In this document: one piece after another, positions 54,748 through 62,951 of the stretch
How positions within the stretch are numbered: position 1 is the stretch's first letter
How the letters are laid out: the number at the start of each line of letters is the position of its first letter
Source of the DNA: Candidatus Acidiferrales bacterium
GTDB lineage: Bacteria; Bacteroidota; Ignavibacteria; Kryptoniales; JAKASW01
NCBI GenBank assembly: GCA_035515795.1
Contig: DATJAY010000035.1
Coordinates: 62,001 to 126,000, forward strand
Length of the DNA stretch: 64,000 nucleotides
Direction: 5' to 3'
Notes under the pieces: model-generated
Databases searched by the model: none
What the model was told of the DNA's origin: nothing
What the model saw: only the letters and a program-made list of their open reading frames with translations
Made by a program: the position numbers and the translations under genes

Positions 54748-55122
54748 ATGGAAATTATTTATTTAATCGGCAGAATCTTGTTCGCGGCGGTTTTCGTAAG
54801 CGGCGGATACGGCCATTTGACTAAATCAAAACAGATGGGCGGGTACGCGAAAAGCATGGGTGTTCCTGCATCGGAATTCATGACAATACTGACCGGGATC
54901 ATGATCCTTGTAGGCGGAGTACTGGTAGTTTTCGATTTCTATATCTTCTACGGTGCGCTCCTCATATTTCTTTTTCTGATTCCAACTTCATTCATGATGC
55001 ACGCCTTCTGGAAACTGAGAGACCCCGGAATGAAGCAGGTGCAGCAAATAATGTTCATGAAGAATATGTCAATGGCCGGAGCTGCGCTGATGATAATGTG
55101 CTTCACTTATGGCGTACGCTAA
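54748..55122 (+). CDS. DoxX-family membrane protein
   Basis: 124 residues with four membrane helices and the DoxX signature LIGRILFAAVFVSGGYGHLTK. Relatives take part in quinone-linked thiosulfate oxidation or redox defence. A GAAAGGAGG ribosome site sits before the ATG. The end overlaps the next gene by 14 bases, so translation is coupled. Confidence 0.9.
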   Translation: MEIIYLIGRILFAAVFVSGGYGHLTKSKQMGGYAKSMGVPASEFMTILTGIMILVGGVLVVFDFYIFYGALLIFLFLIPTSFMMHAFWKLRDPGMKQVQQIMFMKNMSMAGAALMIMCFTYGVR

Positions 55123-55735
55123 AATTACGACAGTCAAACTTCCACTTCCTCCGAAGGAAATCTTGGCGGATGTATTTGCTTTTCCGCCAAATCCCGACAG
55201 CTTCGGAGGAATCTCGTATCTAATAAAAGGAGAAAGTCAAAACTTCATGGTGGATGTGCCGGAGCATATAGAGAATAACGTCTCCTTTATCTCAAAGCAC
55301 GGTGTTCCTCAGTTTATTTTTCTTACCCACAGAGACGACGTTGCTGATGCTGAAATGTTTAGGAAAAAGTTTGGAGCAAGGCTGATCATTCATGAATCTG
55401 AAAAGTACGCAGTCGGAAAACCCGATATAACTTTTCGCAGCTTCTATGAGATCGGAGACGCGGTGATAATTCATACCCCGGGTCATTCGCCGGGTTCATC
55501 GAGTCTGTTCTATTCGAAAGAGAAAGTAATGTTTACCGGCGACCACGTCACGGCAGACCGCGGAAAGCCGGTGGCGGAAAATTTCTCATGGACATATGAT
55601 TATGAGCTCCAAATCGAAAGCGCCCGAAGGCTTCTCGATTTCGATTTTGAATATATACTAGCAGGTCATGGCGGCCGATGGCTTATCTCGAACGCTAAAA
55701 ACGAATTGAAAGGATTTTTGGAGAGAAATGGGTAA
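55109..55735 (+). CDS. Metallo-beta-lactamase-fold protein
   Basis: 208 residues. The motif region reads FLTHRDDVADAEMF, a degenerate HxHxDH, followed by HTPGHSPGSSSLFY and FTGDHVTADRG with LAGHGGRW near the end. The usual second histidine and the DH pair are changed, so metal binding may be altered or limited to one ion. Family members include glyoxalases and flavodiiron-type domains. It overlaps the DoxX and DODA genes on both sides. Confidence 0.85.
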   Translation: MAYAKITTVKLPLPPKEILADVFAFPPNPDSFGGISYLIKGESQNFMVDVPEHIENNVSFISKHGVPQFIFLTHRDDVADAEMFRKKFGARLIIHESEKYAVGKPDITFRSFYEIGDAVIIHTPGHSPGSSSLFYSKEKVMFTGDHVTADRGKPVAENFSWTYDYELQIESARRLLDFDFEYILAGHGGRWLISNAKNELKGFLERNG

Positions 55736-56588
55736 GATAGTTTTCACATCATACATTTCTCACGGCGCCCCGACCTCGCTCATCGAAAGAACGAAGATTC
55801 ATGACATTTACGAAAACCTCGGCACGATGTTGAAGGAACATGGAGTCGATACGGTGATAATTTCGTCGCCGCACTATTTCTCAGGCGAAATATTTGAAGT
55901 GGAGTCGAGGGAACACATTCCCTGTATTCAGGATTACATGGGTTTTCCTGAAGAGTTGTACAAATTTTCTTATGATGCAAAAAATAACCTACGCCTGGTT
56001 TCGAAAATAATAGCGCAGTCGAAATCGGTAAGCCTGAACGTGAAGGAGTCTAAATTGTGGGGATTAGACCATGGCGCATGGCTTCCGTTGTATTTCATGT
56101 TTCCCGAACGCAACGCGAAGATCATTCCGGTGTCAATTACGAGCGCAAGTCCGGAAGATCACTTTAGGTTCGGCTCCGCAATAAAATCAGCTGCCGAAAA
56201 GACCGAAGGCACGATAGCAGTTATTGGCACGGGATCGCCGATGCATAGACTCGATCTGATTCGGTACGGATATCATGGAGAGGAACGGTTCGAACCCGGC
56301 GGCAAGTTTGGCGAAAAACTAATTGAAGTGGTCGCGAGCCGCGACTTCGACAAAATCCTGAATATTCAAAGGGAATATTCCTCTCTCTTTCACGCAGCCG
56401 CACCGGAAGGAAAATTGAATCCTTTGTACATCGCACTCGGAGCTTCCGAGAAAAATCAATTTGTCGGAAAAACTATCTTGCATGAATTCATGTATTATGG
56501 GGTTTCTCTTGTCGCGATGATCCTTAGCGCAGAAGAAGGAATGCAGAAGGCATTGGGAGAGATAGAATCGGAGGAAACGGCAGCTTAG
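55728..56588 (+). CDS. DODA-type extradiol dioxygenase (LigB family)
   Basis: 286 residues. The Fe(II)-binding histidines are in SYISHGAP and SSPHYF, with a further LDHGAWLPLYFMFP motif, the family pattern. Relatives open catechol-type rings such as DOPA, or a few related quinols. The start overlaps the MBL gene by eight bases. The ArsR-DoxX-MBL-DODA order suggests a regulated response to quinones, catechols or electrophiles; the exact substrate is unknown. Confidence 0.88.
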   Translation: MGKIVFTSYISHGAPTSLIERTKIHDIYENLGTMLKEHGVDTVIISSPHYFSGEIFEVESREHIPCIQDYMGFPEELYKFSYDAKNNLRLVSKIIAQSKSVSLNVKESKLWGLDHGAWLPLYFMFPERNAKIIPVSITSASPEDHFRFGSAIKSAAEKTEGTIAVIGTGSPMHRLDLIRYGYHGEERFEPGGKFGEKLIEVVASRDFDKILNIQREYSSLFHAAAPEGKLNPLYIALGASEKNQFVGKTILHEFMYYGVSLVAMILSAEEGMQKALGEIESEETAA

Positions 56589-56988
56589 CTGCTTTGCAAA
56601 GGCTTGAAACATTCTCGATGAGCTAGTGTTGAAACTTCCATAAAGTTGCACCAAGATAAGCTTCTCCCCATCAAGAAAATCACCTACCCCAAATTTATAA
56701 ACACATAACCCGACGCAGACTTCCCACATCAAATTCAAAAGGATTGGTTCAGTTTCCCTGAAGCCCAACCTCATTCCGCGATAGAATCCGCGTTCTGATC
56801 TCGACCGAGATCGTGCCGAAAAACTTCGTGATGGTACGAGTGGAATTGGAAACAGCAGGGACAGTGTGATCGATCTTCACATTTCCGTCGAAAGTGCCGG
56901 CGTCGTGATTTGAATGGAGATTTTGATTTGAATTTCAGTTAACTTTAATTGTGACTGACCATTTCGTGTCAGGAAGAAAAGGACGAGC
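56589..56988. other. Intergenic region with no clear gene
   Basis: 400 bases. On the minus strand near 56750-56930 an open stretch of about 60 codons (with TFDGNVKIDHTVPAV) has coding-like composition but no start codon, so it might be a gene remnant. No terminator or repeat is evident. Confidence 0.4.
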
Positions 56989-58131
56989 GTGGATATGCAA
57001 ATCAAAGAAGTAAAAACCCGGCGTCAACTCAGGCAGTTTATAGCGTTTCAATATTCATTATATAACGGGAATGAATATTGGGTGCCTCCGCTTCGCAGCG
57101 ATGAGATGAAATCGTTGAAGAAAGGCAAGAATCCTGCGTTTGATTTCTGCGATGTAAAATATTGGCTCGCAGTCAAAGACGCGAAAATAGTTGGACGAAT
57201 TGCGGGCATAATCAATAAGAAGTACAATGAAAAATGGCAGGCAAAGGCGGCACGGTTCGGCTGGTTTGATTTTGTCGACGACAAGGAAGTATCATCATCC
57301 CTCCTGGATGCCATCGAGAACTGGGCTATAGAAAACGGAATGACCTCCGTCCATGGACCTTTAGGGTTTACCGATATGGACGGCGAAGGGGCACTCGTCG
57401 AAGGCTTCGATGAAGTAAGCACTCTTGGCGCGCTTTATAATTATCCTTACTACGCAGAGCACATCGAGAATGCTGGTTATAAAAAAGATGCGGACTGGGT
57501 CGAGTATCAAGTGACAATGCACTCGGAGATAAATGAGAAGATTAGAAGAATAGCAGAAATTGCATTGAAAAGGAATAACCTGAGAGTATTGAGAGTCAAA
57601 AAAGCAAAGGATATGCTTCCGTACGCCAAGGAAGTGTTTTGTGTGCTCAATGACGCATACAAAGATCTGTACGGTTTTGTGGAATTGTCGGATAAACAAA
57701 TCGATATGTATGTCAGCCAGTACTTCGGCTATATCATCCCGGACTTTGTGCCCGTGGTTCTGGATTGTAAGGATAGGGTTGTAGCATTCGGAATTACCAT
57801 GCCTTCTTTGTCGCGGGCACTCCAAAAAAACAAAGGTAGACTTTTCCCATTCGGGTTTGTTCCGATGTTGAAGGCGATGAGGCACAATAAACATGCCGAC
57901 CTTTATCTCACTGCCGTACGCCCTGACATGCAGAACAGAGGAATAAATGCAATTCTGATGAATGAAGTGAACAAAGTTTTCGTGAGAAACGGGATTGAAA
58001 AAGTCGAGACGAACCGCGAGCTGGAAGGGAACTCCAAGGTACAGGCGCAATGGAAATTTTTTGACAGGCGCCTGCATAAGAGAAGAAGGTGTTACAAAAA
58101 GGAATTAGTTGCGCAACCGGTGAATATCTGA
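56989..58131 (+). CDS. GNAT-like acetyltransferase-fold protein
   Basis: 380 residues beginning at GTG 56989 (or ATG 56995 two codons later). Two halves: an N-terminal GNAT-like region (FIAFQYSLYNGNEYWVPPLR, VGRIAGIINKKYNEKW) and a C-terminal GNAT-like region ending in YLTAVRPDMQNRGINAILMNEV, the acetyl-CoA loop. Bacterial relatives are annotated only as hypothetical or GNAT. Substrate unknown. It stands alone, followed by a repeat-rich intergenic region. Confidence 0.75.
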   Translation: MDMQIKEVKTRRQLRQFIAFQYSLYNGNEYWVPPLRSDEMKSLKKGKNPAFDFCDVKYWLAVKDAKIVGRIAGIINKKYNEKWQAKAARFGWFDFVDDKEVSSSLLDAIENWAIENGMTSVHGPLGFTDMDGEGALVEGFDEVSTLGALYNYPYYAEHIENAGYKKDADWVEYQVTMHSEINEKIRRIAEIALKRNNLRVLRVKKAKDMLPYAKEVFCVLNDAYKDLYGFVELSDKQIDMYVSQYFGYIIPDFVPVVLDCKDRVVAFGITMPSLSRALQKNKGRLFPFGFVPMLKAMRHNKHADLYLTAVRPDMQNRGINAILMNEVNKVFVRNGIEKVETNRELEGNSKVQAQWKFFDRRLHKRRRCYKKELVAQPVNI

Positions 58132-58483
58132 CCATACGCGCGGATAAGGGACCAATTGTGTCTAATCCGTCGCGAAAAAACGCATCACGTGAACCAACAG
58201 TTGGTACTGGCTCAATTTCATTCTCGTGGTCATTCGGCGAAAGCCGGAAACCAGTCTTTAGCTCTGGATGCCAGCTTTCGCCGGCATGACAGTCGTTGTT
58301 TTGTTCGTGACTTTCAAACTGAGCCAGCACCCAACAGTTTGATAATTTCGATATCAGGCGATAAATTATTTGCGATCAATTTTGATCCTGTAGGCTGGTT
58401 AAAAATCTCAGGGAACTCAAACAAAATCTCTGTAAAGCAAAAATGCACGACTACTTGAAGTCTCATACACAGGGAGCAATAAC
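58132..58483. other. Intergenic region holding a REP/MITE-like palindrome
   Basis: 352 bases between the GNAT-like gene and the TonB receptor. No gene is seen. Most of it is taken up by the nested inverted repeat annotated separately at 58200-58335. Confidence 0.6.
58200..58335. repeat. Nested palindromic REP/MITE-like element
   Basis: Outer arms GTTGGTACTGGCTCAATTT (58200-58218) and its imperfect reverse complement (58316-58335) enclose an inner hairpin (58229-58290): GTCAT...GGCGAAAGC...CCAG, then CTGG...GCTTTCGCC...ATGAC. The inner hairpin has the composition of dispersed CGAAAGC/GCTTTCG intergenic repeats found in many genomes. No transposase is nearby. Confidence 0.65.
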
Positions 58484-60589
58484 ATGAAGGCTATCGTTCT
58501 ATCAACTATTATTTTTTTAATACCCATTCAGATTTTGAAATCACAAGTTTTGAAGACGGACACGACAAAATACGAATATCTTCATGAGGTGGTGGTCTCA
58601 GCCCCGAGGATAGACTTGCCTCTCAAAGCAACTCCGTTCTCGGTCAGTCTTGTTGATTCGGAGGAGTTAGGTGTTCTTCCACGCGCCGTCGCGATCGACG
58701 AGGCTTTGAAACTCGTGCCGGGTGTGAAAGTGGACAATCAGGCAAATGGAGAAAGAGTTCATCTTTCGATCAGAGGCCAGGGAATACTTACCGAGACCGG
58801 CATTCGTTCTATTAAATTTTTATTGGACGGGCTGCCGATCAATGACCCGACAGGCTTTGCGCCGGACCTCTTCGATGTCGATTTCGATAACGTAGCTAGG
58901 ATCGAAGTCTTGCGGGGACCGGCGGCGTCCTTTTACGGCGGAGGCGCTGCGGGCGGAATAATAAATATCGGGACACAGAACGCTCCCAACTCACCCTTAT
59001 TCGGAGAAGTCTCCACGACGGGAGGCTCGAATAATTTCTGGAAGGGATTCGGCCGGTTTGGTGGCGACGTCAACGAGGTGAACTACGACATGTCCTTTTC
59101 GAGAACGGGTGGCGACGGGTATAGAGTGCACACGCACTTCTGGGAAAATAATATCTACGCGAAAGCCACGTATACTCCAACCTCATCATTCCAGGTAACC
59201 CCGATCTTGGAATGGTCCGATACCTATCATGAAAACCCCGAAGGTCTCAGCCTTGCACAATACTTGCAAGACCCGAAACTACCGAACGACGATGCGGTTC
59301 CGTACAACGAGCATATGGAAATGAACCGGACGACCGAAGGGTTGACAGGGGTTTATCGATTCCTAGACAATCAGGAAATAAGATTCAACGGCTACGTCAA
59401 ACACTCTCAGTACATCGAAGCGAATAACGCGGTGTTCGACCATCAGCTGCTCACGACTCCGGGCACATCGCTGCAGTATACTCTGACATCCAGTTTGCCT
59501 GGCGGATCGTCGAGGAATGAGTTCAGCATCGGAACCGATCTGCAGTGGCAAACCAACAATGAATACCTCGATCCAAACTATCACTCCATTGAAGGTGACA
59601 CTGTGCTCGGCCGGCAGCGAATCTGGCAATGGGGAACGGGAGTCTTCCTGATCGACATGGTGGACCTTGGCAGCGATTGGAGTTTCATGGGCAGCGTGCG
59701 ATATGATAAGATTCACAACGAGCTCACCGACCTGCTGAACCCCGATTCTACCAGCAATTCCGGCAAAGCTGATTTTGGCAACTTCACCGGACGACTCGGC
59801 GCGACCTATTCTTTGACTCGAGACCTGACTTTCTACGGCAGCTGGGGACAGGGCTTCATACCTCCATCCACCGAGGAGCTGGACAGAAACCCCAACGCTT
59901 ACAGTGGGTTCAATTCAGACCTTGTCCCCGCAACGTCCAACTCATTTGAAATTGGGGCAAGGGGAATCGTCGCTCCGGTGCTTACATACGACGTCACCGG
60001 TTTCTACCTTCTCACCAAGAATGATTTCAACCGGTACAGAGTTCCCGGCCGGGGAAACGGGGAAGAGGGAACATTCTACAACAATGTCGGGGCGAGCAAA
60101 AGGTTTGGACTCGAGTTGTCCGCGACCTGTGAGCCGGCGAAAGCTCTCGTGATTCGGCTGGCATACACATACTCCCACTTCAAATACGATATCGCTTCTC
60201 CCATCCCGATCTTGATGGATGATACGACAATACACAAGTTCATCGAGAATGGAAACTGGCTGCCCAATTCTCCGCAGCACCAACTGATGGTCGACGTGAA
60301 TTATGAAATCCTTCCGGAAGTTTCAATCGGCTTGACGTCGGAGACTCTCAGTAAGACATATATCGATGGAGCCAATATCGAATCCGAAGCCGCAGCGGGA
60401 TATACGTTGTTAGGCGGCCGGATTGTTTACCGCTGGCGTGCCGAAGGTCTCACCGGCGATCTCATGGTCGACGCGCGCAATGTTACGGACAAGACATATG
60501 TTGCTTTCACCGAGCCCGACACAGGCGGCAATTCGTACCAGCCGGGTGCAGGAAGAGAATTTTTCGTCACCGTAAAGATTCTTCTCTGA
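58484..60589 (+). CDS. TonB-dependent outer-membrane receptor
   Basis: 701 residues with a signal peptide (IFLIPIQILKSQV), a TonB-box-like VVVSAPR, a plug domain (ALKLVPGVKVDNQANGERVHLSIRGQG, LDGLPINDPTG, VLRGPAASFYGGGAAGGIINIGT) and a 22-strand barrel that ends FFVTVKILL. It takes up a chelate, vitamin or organic ligand with energy from TonB; the ligand is not seen in sequence. GGGAGC precedes the ATG. No ferric or cobalamin genes are near. Confidence 0.95.
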   Translation: MKAIVLSTIIFLIPIQILKSQVLKTDTTKYEYLHEVVVSAPRIDLPLKATPFSVSLVDSEELGVLPRAVAIDEALKLVPGVKVDNQANGERVHLSIRGQGILTETGIRSIKFLLDGLPINDPTGFAPDLFDVDFDNVARIEVLRGPAASFYGGGAAGGIINIGTQNAPNSPLFGEVSTTGGSNNFWKGFGRFGGDVNEVNYDMSFSRTGGDGYRVHTHFWENNIYAKATYTPTSSFQVTPILEWSDTYHENPEGLSLAQYLQDPKLPNDDAVPYNEHMEMNRTTEGLTGVYRFLDNQEIRFNGYVKHSQYIEANNAVFDHQLLTTPGTSLQYTLTSSLPGGSSRNEFSIGTDLQWQTNNEYLDPNYHSIEGDTVLGRQRIWQWGTGVFLIDMVDLGSDWSFMGSVRYDKIHNELTDLLNPDSTSNSGKADFGNFTGRLGATYSLTRDLTFYGSWGQGFIPPSTEELDRNPNAYSGFNSDLVPATSNSFEIGARGIVAPVLTYDVTGFYLLTKNDFNRYRVPGRGNGEEGTFYNNVGASKRFGLELSATCEPAKALVIRLAYTYSHFKYDIASPIPILMDDTTIHKFIENGNWLPNSPQHQLMVDVNYEILPEVSIGLTSETLSKTYIDGANIESEAAAGYTLLGGRIVYRWRAEGLTGDLMVDARNVTDKTYVAFTEPDTGGNSYQPGAGREFFVTVKILL

Positions 60590-60632
60590 TTACGAGATCC
60601 CTTGCGCGGTGAACTGTTCTTGAGGTAATCAG
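60586..60632. repeat. Inverted repeat at the convergent gene ends
   Basis: CTGATTAC at 60586-60593 and GTAATCAG at 60625-60632 pair perfectly over a 31-base loop. They overlap the ends of the TonB receptor and isochorismatase-fold genes. It may slow convergent transcription; no T run marks it as a clear terminator. Confidence 0.35.
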
Positions 60633-61219
60633 GCCGGCAGTTTTTTCCAGAATGATACGAGCTCGGCTGTTGTAACAAGAGGCAGAATGCTCTTCATGTT
60701 TTCAAGAGAGCGAGAGTGCCCTTCCTGGCTGCGCGATGAAACTGCATCGGATATGACGATCGGGAAGAATCCCTTGGTGCTTGCTTCTCTAGCGCTCGAC
60801 TCGATTCCGAATTCCGTCGATATTCCGGTAAACAAAATCGTCGAGAGGCCCGCATTCCTTATCATGAGCTCGAAATTCGTGCCGACAAAAATGCTTGCGG
60901 TGTTTTTGTTAAGCACGATGTCGTCGGTTTCAGGATTGAGAACCAGCGTGTATGCATCCGGTCCCGGCTTAAATCCCTGAGCACGTCTCCTCATCATGAA
61001 GCGGCTTCCGGGAGACTGGAACCTTTCGGGAAGAGGAGTGATCTTGGTAAGAAATACTGGAACAAGTTTTTCTCTGGCCGATGCCGCTAGCGTTTCGACT
61101 TTTCCCAGAAACTCTTCCCTGTTGAAAATACTCTCCACAAGCATCTTCTGAATATCCCAAAGAACCAGTGCCGTCCTTGCAGGCTGTAGAAATTCAGCTA
61201 TCTCATTAATGTTGTCCAT
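60629..61219 (-). CDS. Isochorismatase-fold hydrolase lacking the catalytic cysteine
   Basis: 196 residues. The family Asp (in ALVLWDIQK) and Lys (in NKNTASIF) are present, but at the nucleophile place TGISTEFGIESSAREA has Gly where cysteine hydrolases have Cys. True isochorismatases also carry Gly there, so it might be an isochorismatase-like or other non-thiol enzyme; nicotinamidase activity is unlikely. It reads toward the TonB receptor gene and is divergent from the FAH-family gene. Confidence 0.85.
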   Translation of the reverse strand: MDNINEIAEFLQPARTALVLWDIQKMLVESIFNREEFLGKVETLAASAREKLVPVFLTKITPLPERFQSPGSRFMMRRRAQGFKPGPDAYTLVLNPETDDIVLNKNTASIFVGTNFELMIRNAGLSTILFTGISTEFGIESSAREASTKGFFPIVISDAVSSRSQEGHSRSLENMKSILPLVTTAELVSFWKKLPA

Positions 61220-61398
61220 GATATCTGGTTGCCTCCATTTGATTAGATTCCTTCAAATAGACGTGCCTGCAAACCCGAGGTTCAATCACATAGTCTTTAG
61301 GACTTCGCCGAAGCGCAAAGAGATCAGAAATTGAAAGGGGGAGCGGACACAATTATTCCTCTTCTTGAATAAAACTCCACCTCCTTTTATATTCGTTC

Positions 61399-62052
61399 AT
61401 GGAGACTGTTCACCTTTCGAGGACCGGTGAGGATATCTTGGTTCCGAAGATTTTTTGTCTCGGAAAAAATTATGCAAAACATGCCGCCGAGATGAAATCC
61501 GATGTACCCAAAATACCGATTGTTTTCATGAAACCATCGAGTGCAATCGTTCACGACGGAGCGAAAATAAAGATTCCGTTAATGACGAACGACCTTCACC
61601 ACGAGACGGAGATTTTTTTTCTTATCGGCAGAGAAGGAAAAAATATTCGAAAGGAAAACGCCAGATCGTTTGTGTCGGGAATGGGTATCGGGCTTGACCT
61701 GACTCTTCGTGACGTTCAGACCAAACTGAGAAATGACGGAAGTCCCTGGCTTATCTCGAAAGGCTTCGATGGTTCCGCGCCGATTTCTAACGCGGCTCCC
61801 GTTGACGGCGTGGATTTCAATTCTCTGGAGTTAACGCTTTCGGTAAACGACAGGATCCGACAGCAAGGAAGTTACAGAAACACCATTTTCAAAATTGAAG
61901 AGGTAGTTGCTTTTATTTCGCAGTTGTTCACGCTTGAGCGAGGAGATTTGATTTTTACGGGGACCCCGGAGGGCGTGGCGCAGCTCGCAGCTGGCGATAA
62001 GCTCCATGCCGAACTAGTCGGCCACGTTTCACTTGACGTGGAGATAATATAA
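61399..62052 (+). CDS. Fumarylacetoacetate hydrolase-family protein
   Basis: 217 residues. FCLGKNYAKHAAEM opens the fold, the metal ligands lie in HHETEIFFLIG and GIGLDLTLRDVQ, and IFTGTPEGVAQLAAGD closes the active site. Relatives hydrolyse acylpyruvates or decarboxylate oxaloacetate; single-domain members such as this one are often acylpyruvases or oxaloacetate decarboxylases. It is followed two bases later by the ParA-like gene, so the two share a transcript. Confidence 0.92.
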   Translation: METVHLSRTGEDILVPKIFCLGKNYAKHAAEMKSDVPKIPIVFMKPSSAIVHDGAKIKIPLMTNDLHHETEIFFLIGREGKNIRKENARSFVSGMGIGLDLTLRDVQTKLRNDGSPWLISKGFDGSAPISNAAPVDGVDFNSLELTLSVNDRIRQQGSYRNTIFKIEEVVAFISQLFTLERGDLIFTGTPEGVAQLAAGDKLHAELVGHVSLDVEII

Positions 62053-62054
62053 CT

Positions 62055-62951
62055 GTGCGAGTCATCTCCATCGCGATCCCAAAGGGGGGGGAAGGAAAAA
62101 CAACAACCGCAGTCAATCTCGCCGCGAGTCTTGCAGCGGCCGAGAAGAAGACTCTTCTGATTGATGCCGATACTCTCGGCGCGAGCGGAATTTCTCTCGG
62201 CTACACAGCCGACCAGGTCAAAAGCGGACTGTACGACGTTTTCAACTATACTCACTCCCTTAACCGAGTGATTTATAAAACGGAATTGACCTATCTCGAT
62301 TTCATTCCTTCGAACATTTCGACTGTCCAGATGGAAGAGCGCCTCCTCCGCCTGAGTGAGAACAGGACAATAATGCGGATTGCACTGCGAGATGTGGAAA
62401 AAAAATACGATTACGTGATAATAGACTGCCCCCCGACTCTCCGGGGAATTACGACCAACGCTCTATGCGCGTCCAACTCAGTCATCGTTCCAATGCGCGC
62501 CAGTCATTTCTCGCTCGATGCAGTGATGAGACTGATGCGCTACATGAAGTGGATCCGGGAAGTCGCAAACCCAAAAATTTATGTCGAAGGAATTATTCTC
62601 ACGATGTACGAGCCGAACACCAAGATTTCTGAAATTACGGGCAGGGAACTTCGTTCGCGTTATTCTAAGTTCCTTTTCAAGATTGTTATTCCAAAAAACT
62701 CAACCCTTGCGGAAGCCGCGTTCTACGGGAGGCCGGTGCTGTTGTACAACATAAACTCGAAAGGTGCTCAAGCCTATTTCGAGCTCGCAACCGAAATAAT
62801 ATCCCGTGAGCATGCCTTCAACGAGATGATGGGTGAAGCAGGCGTCTCCTCCGCGTCGGACTCATCGCAGGCCGATACCAACGGTTCATTGCCACAGGAC
62901 TCTCCAGCAAAGGGAGATAGTGGAGCCTCATTTGAAGGTTCGGTGAAGTGA
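62055..62951 (+). CDS. ParA/MinD-family ATPase
   Basis: 298 residues starting at GTG 62055. A deviant Walker A (PKGGEGKTTTAVNLAA), the DADT switch I region and YVIIDCPPTL mark the ParA/Soj type of ATPases, which place chromosomes, plasmids or protein complexes. A Ser/Asp-rich tail of about 40 residues follows the fold. No ParB gene or parS cluster is adjacent, so the cargo is open. It overlaps the M23 peptidase gene by four bases. Confidence 0.9.
   Translation: MRVISIAIPKGGEGKTTTAVNLAASLAAAEKKTLLIDADTLGASGISLGYTADQVKSGLYDVFNYTHSLNRVIYKTELTYLDFIPSNISTVQMEERLLRLSENRTIMRIALRDVEKKYDYVIIDCPPTLRGITTNALCASNSVIVPMRASHFSLDAVMRLMRYMKWIREVANPKIYVEGIILTMYEPNTKISEITGRELRSRYSKFLFKIVIPKNSTLAEAAFYGRPVLLYNINSKGAQAYFELATEIISREHAFNEMMGEAGVSSASDSSQADTNGSLPQDSPAKGDSGASFEGSVK

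Noticed and set aside
56319-56774. 151-codon minus-strand frame
   Set aside because: Mostly antisense to the DODA gene, which has clear metal-ligand motifs.
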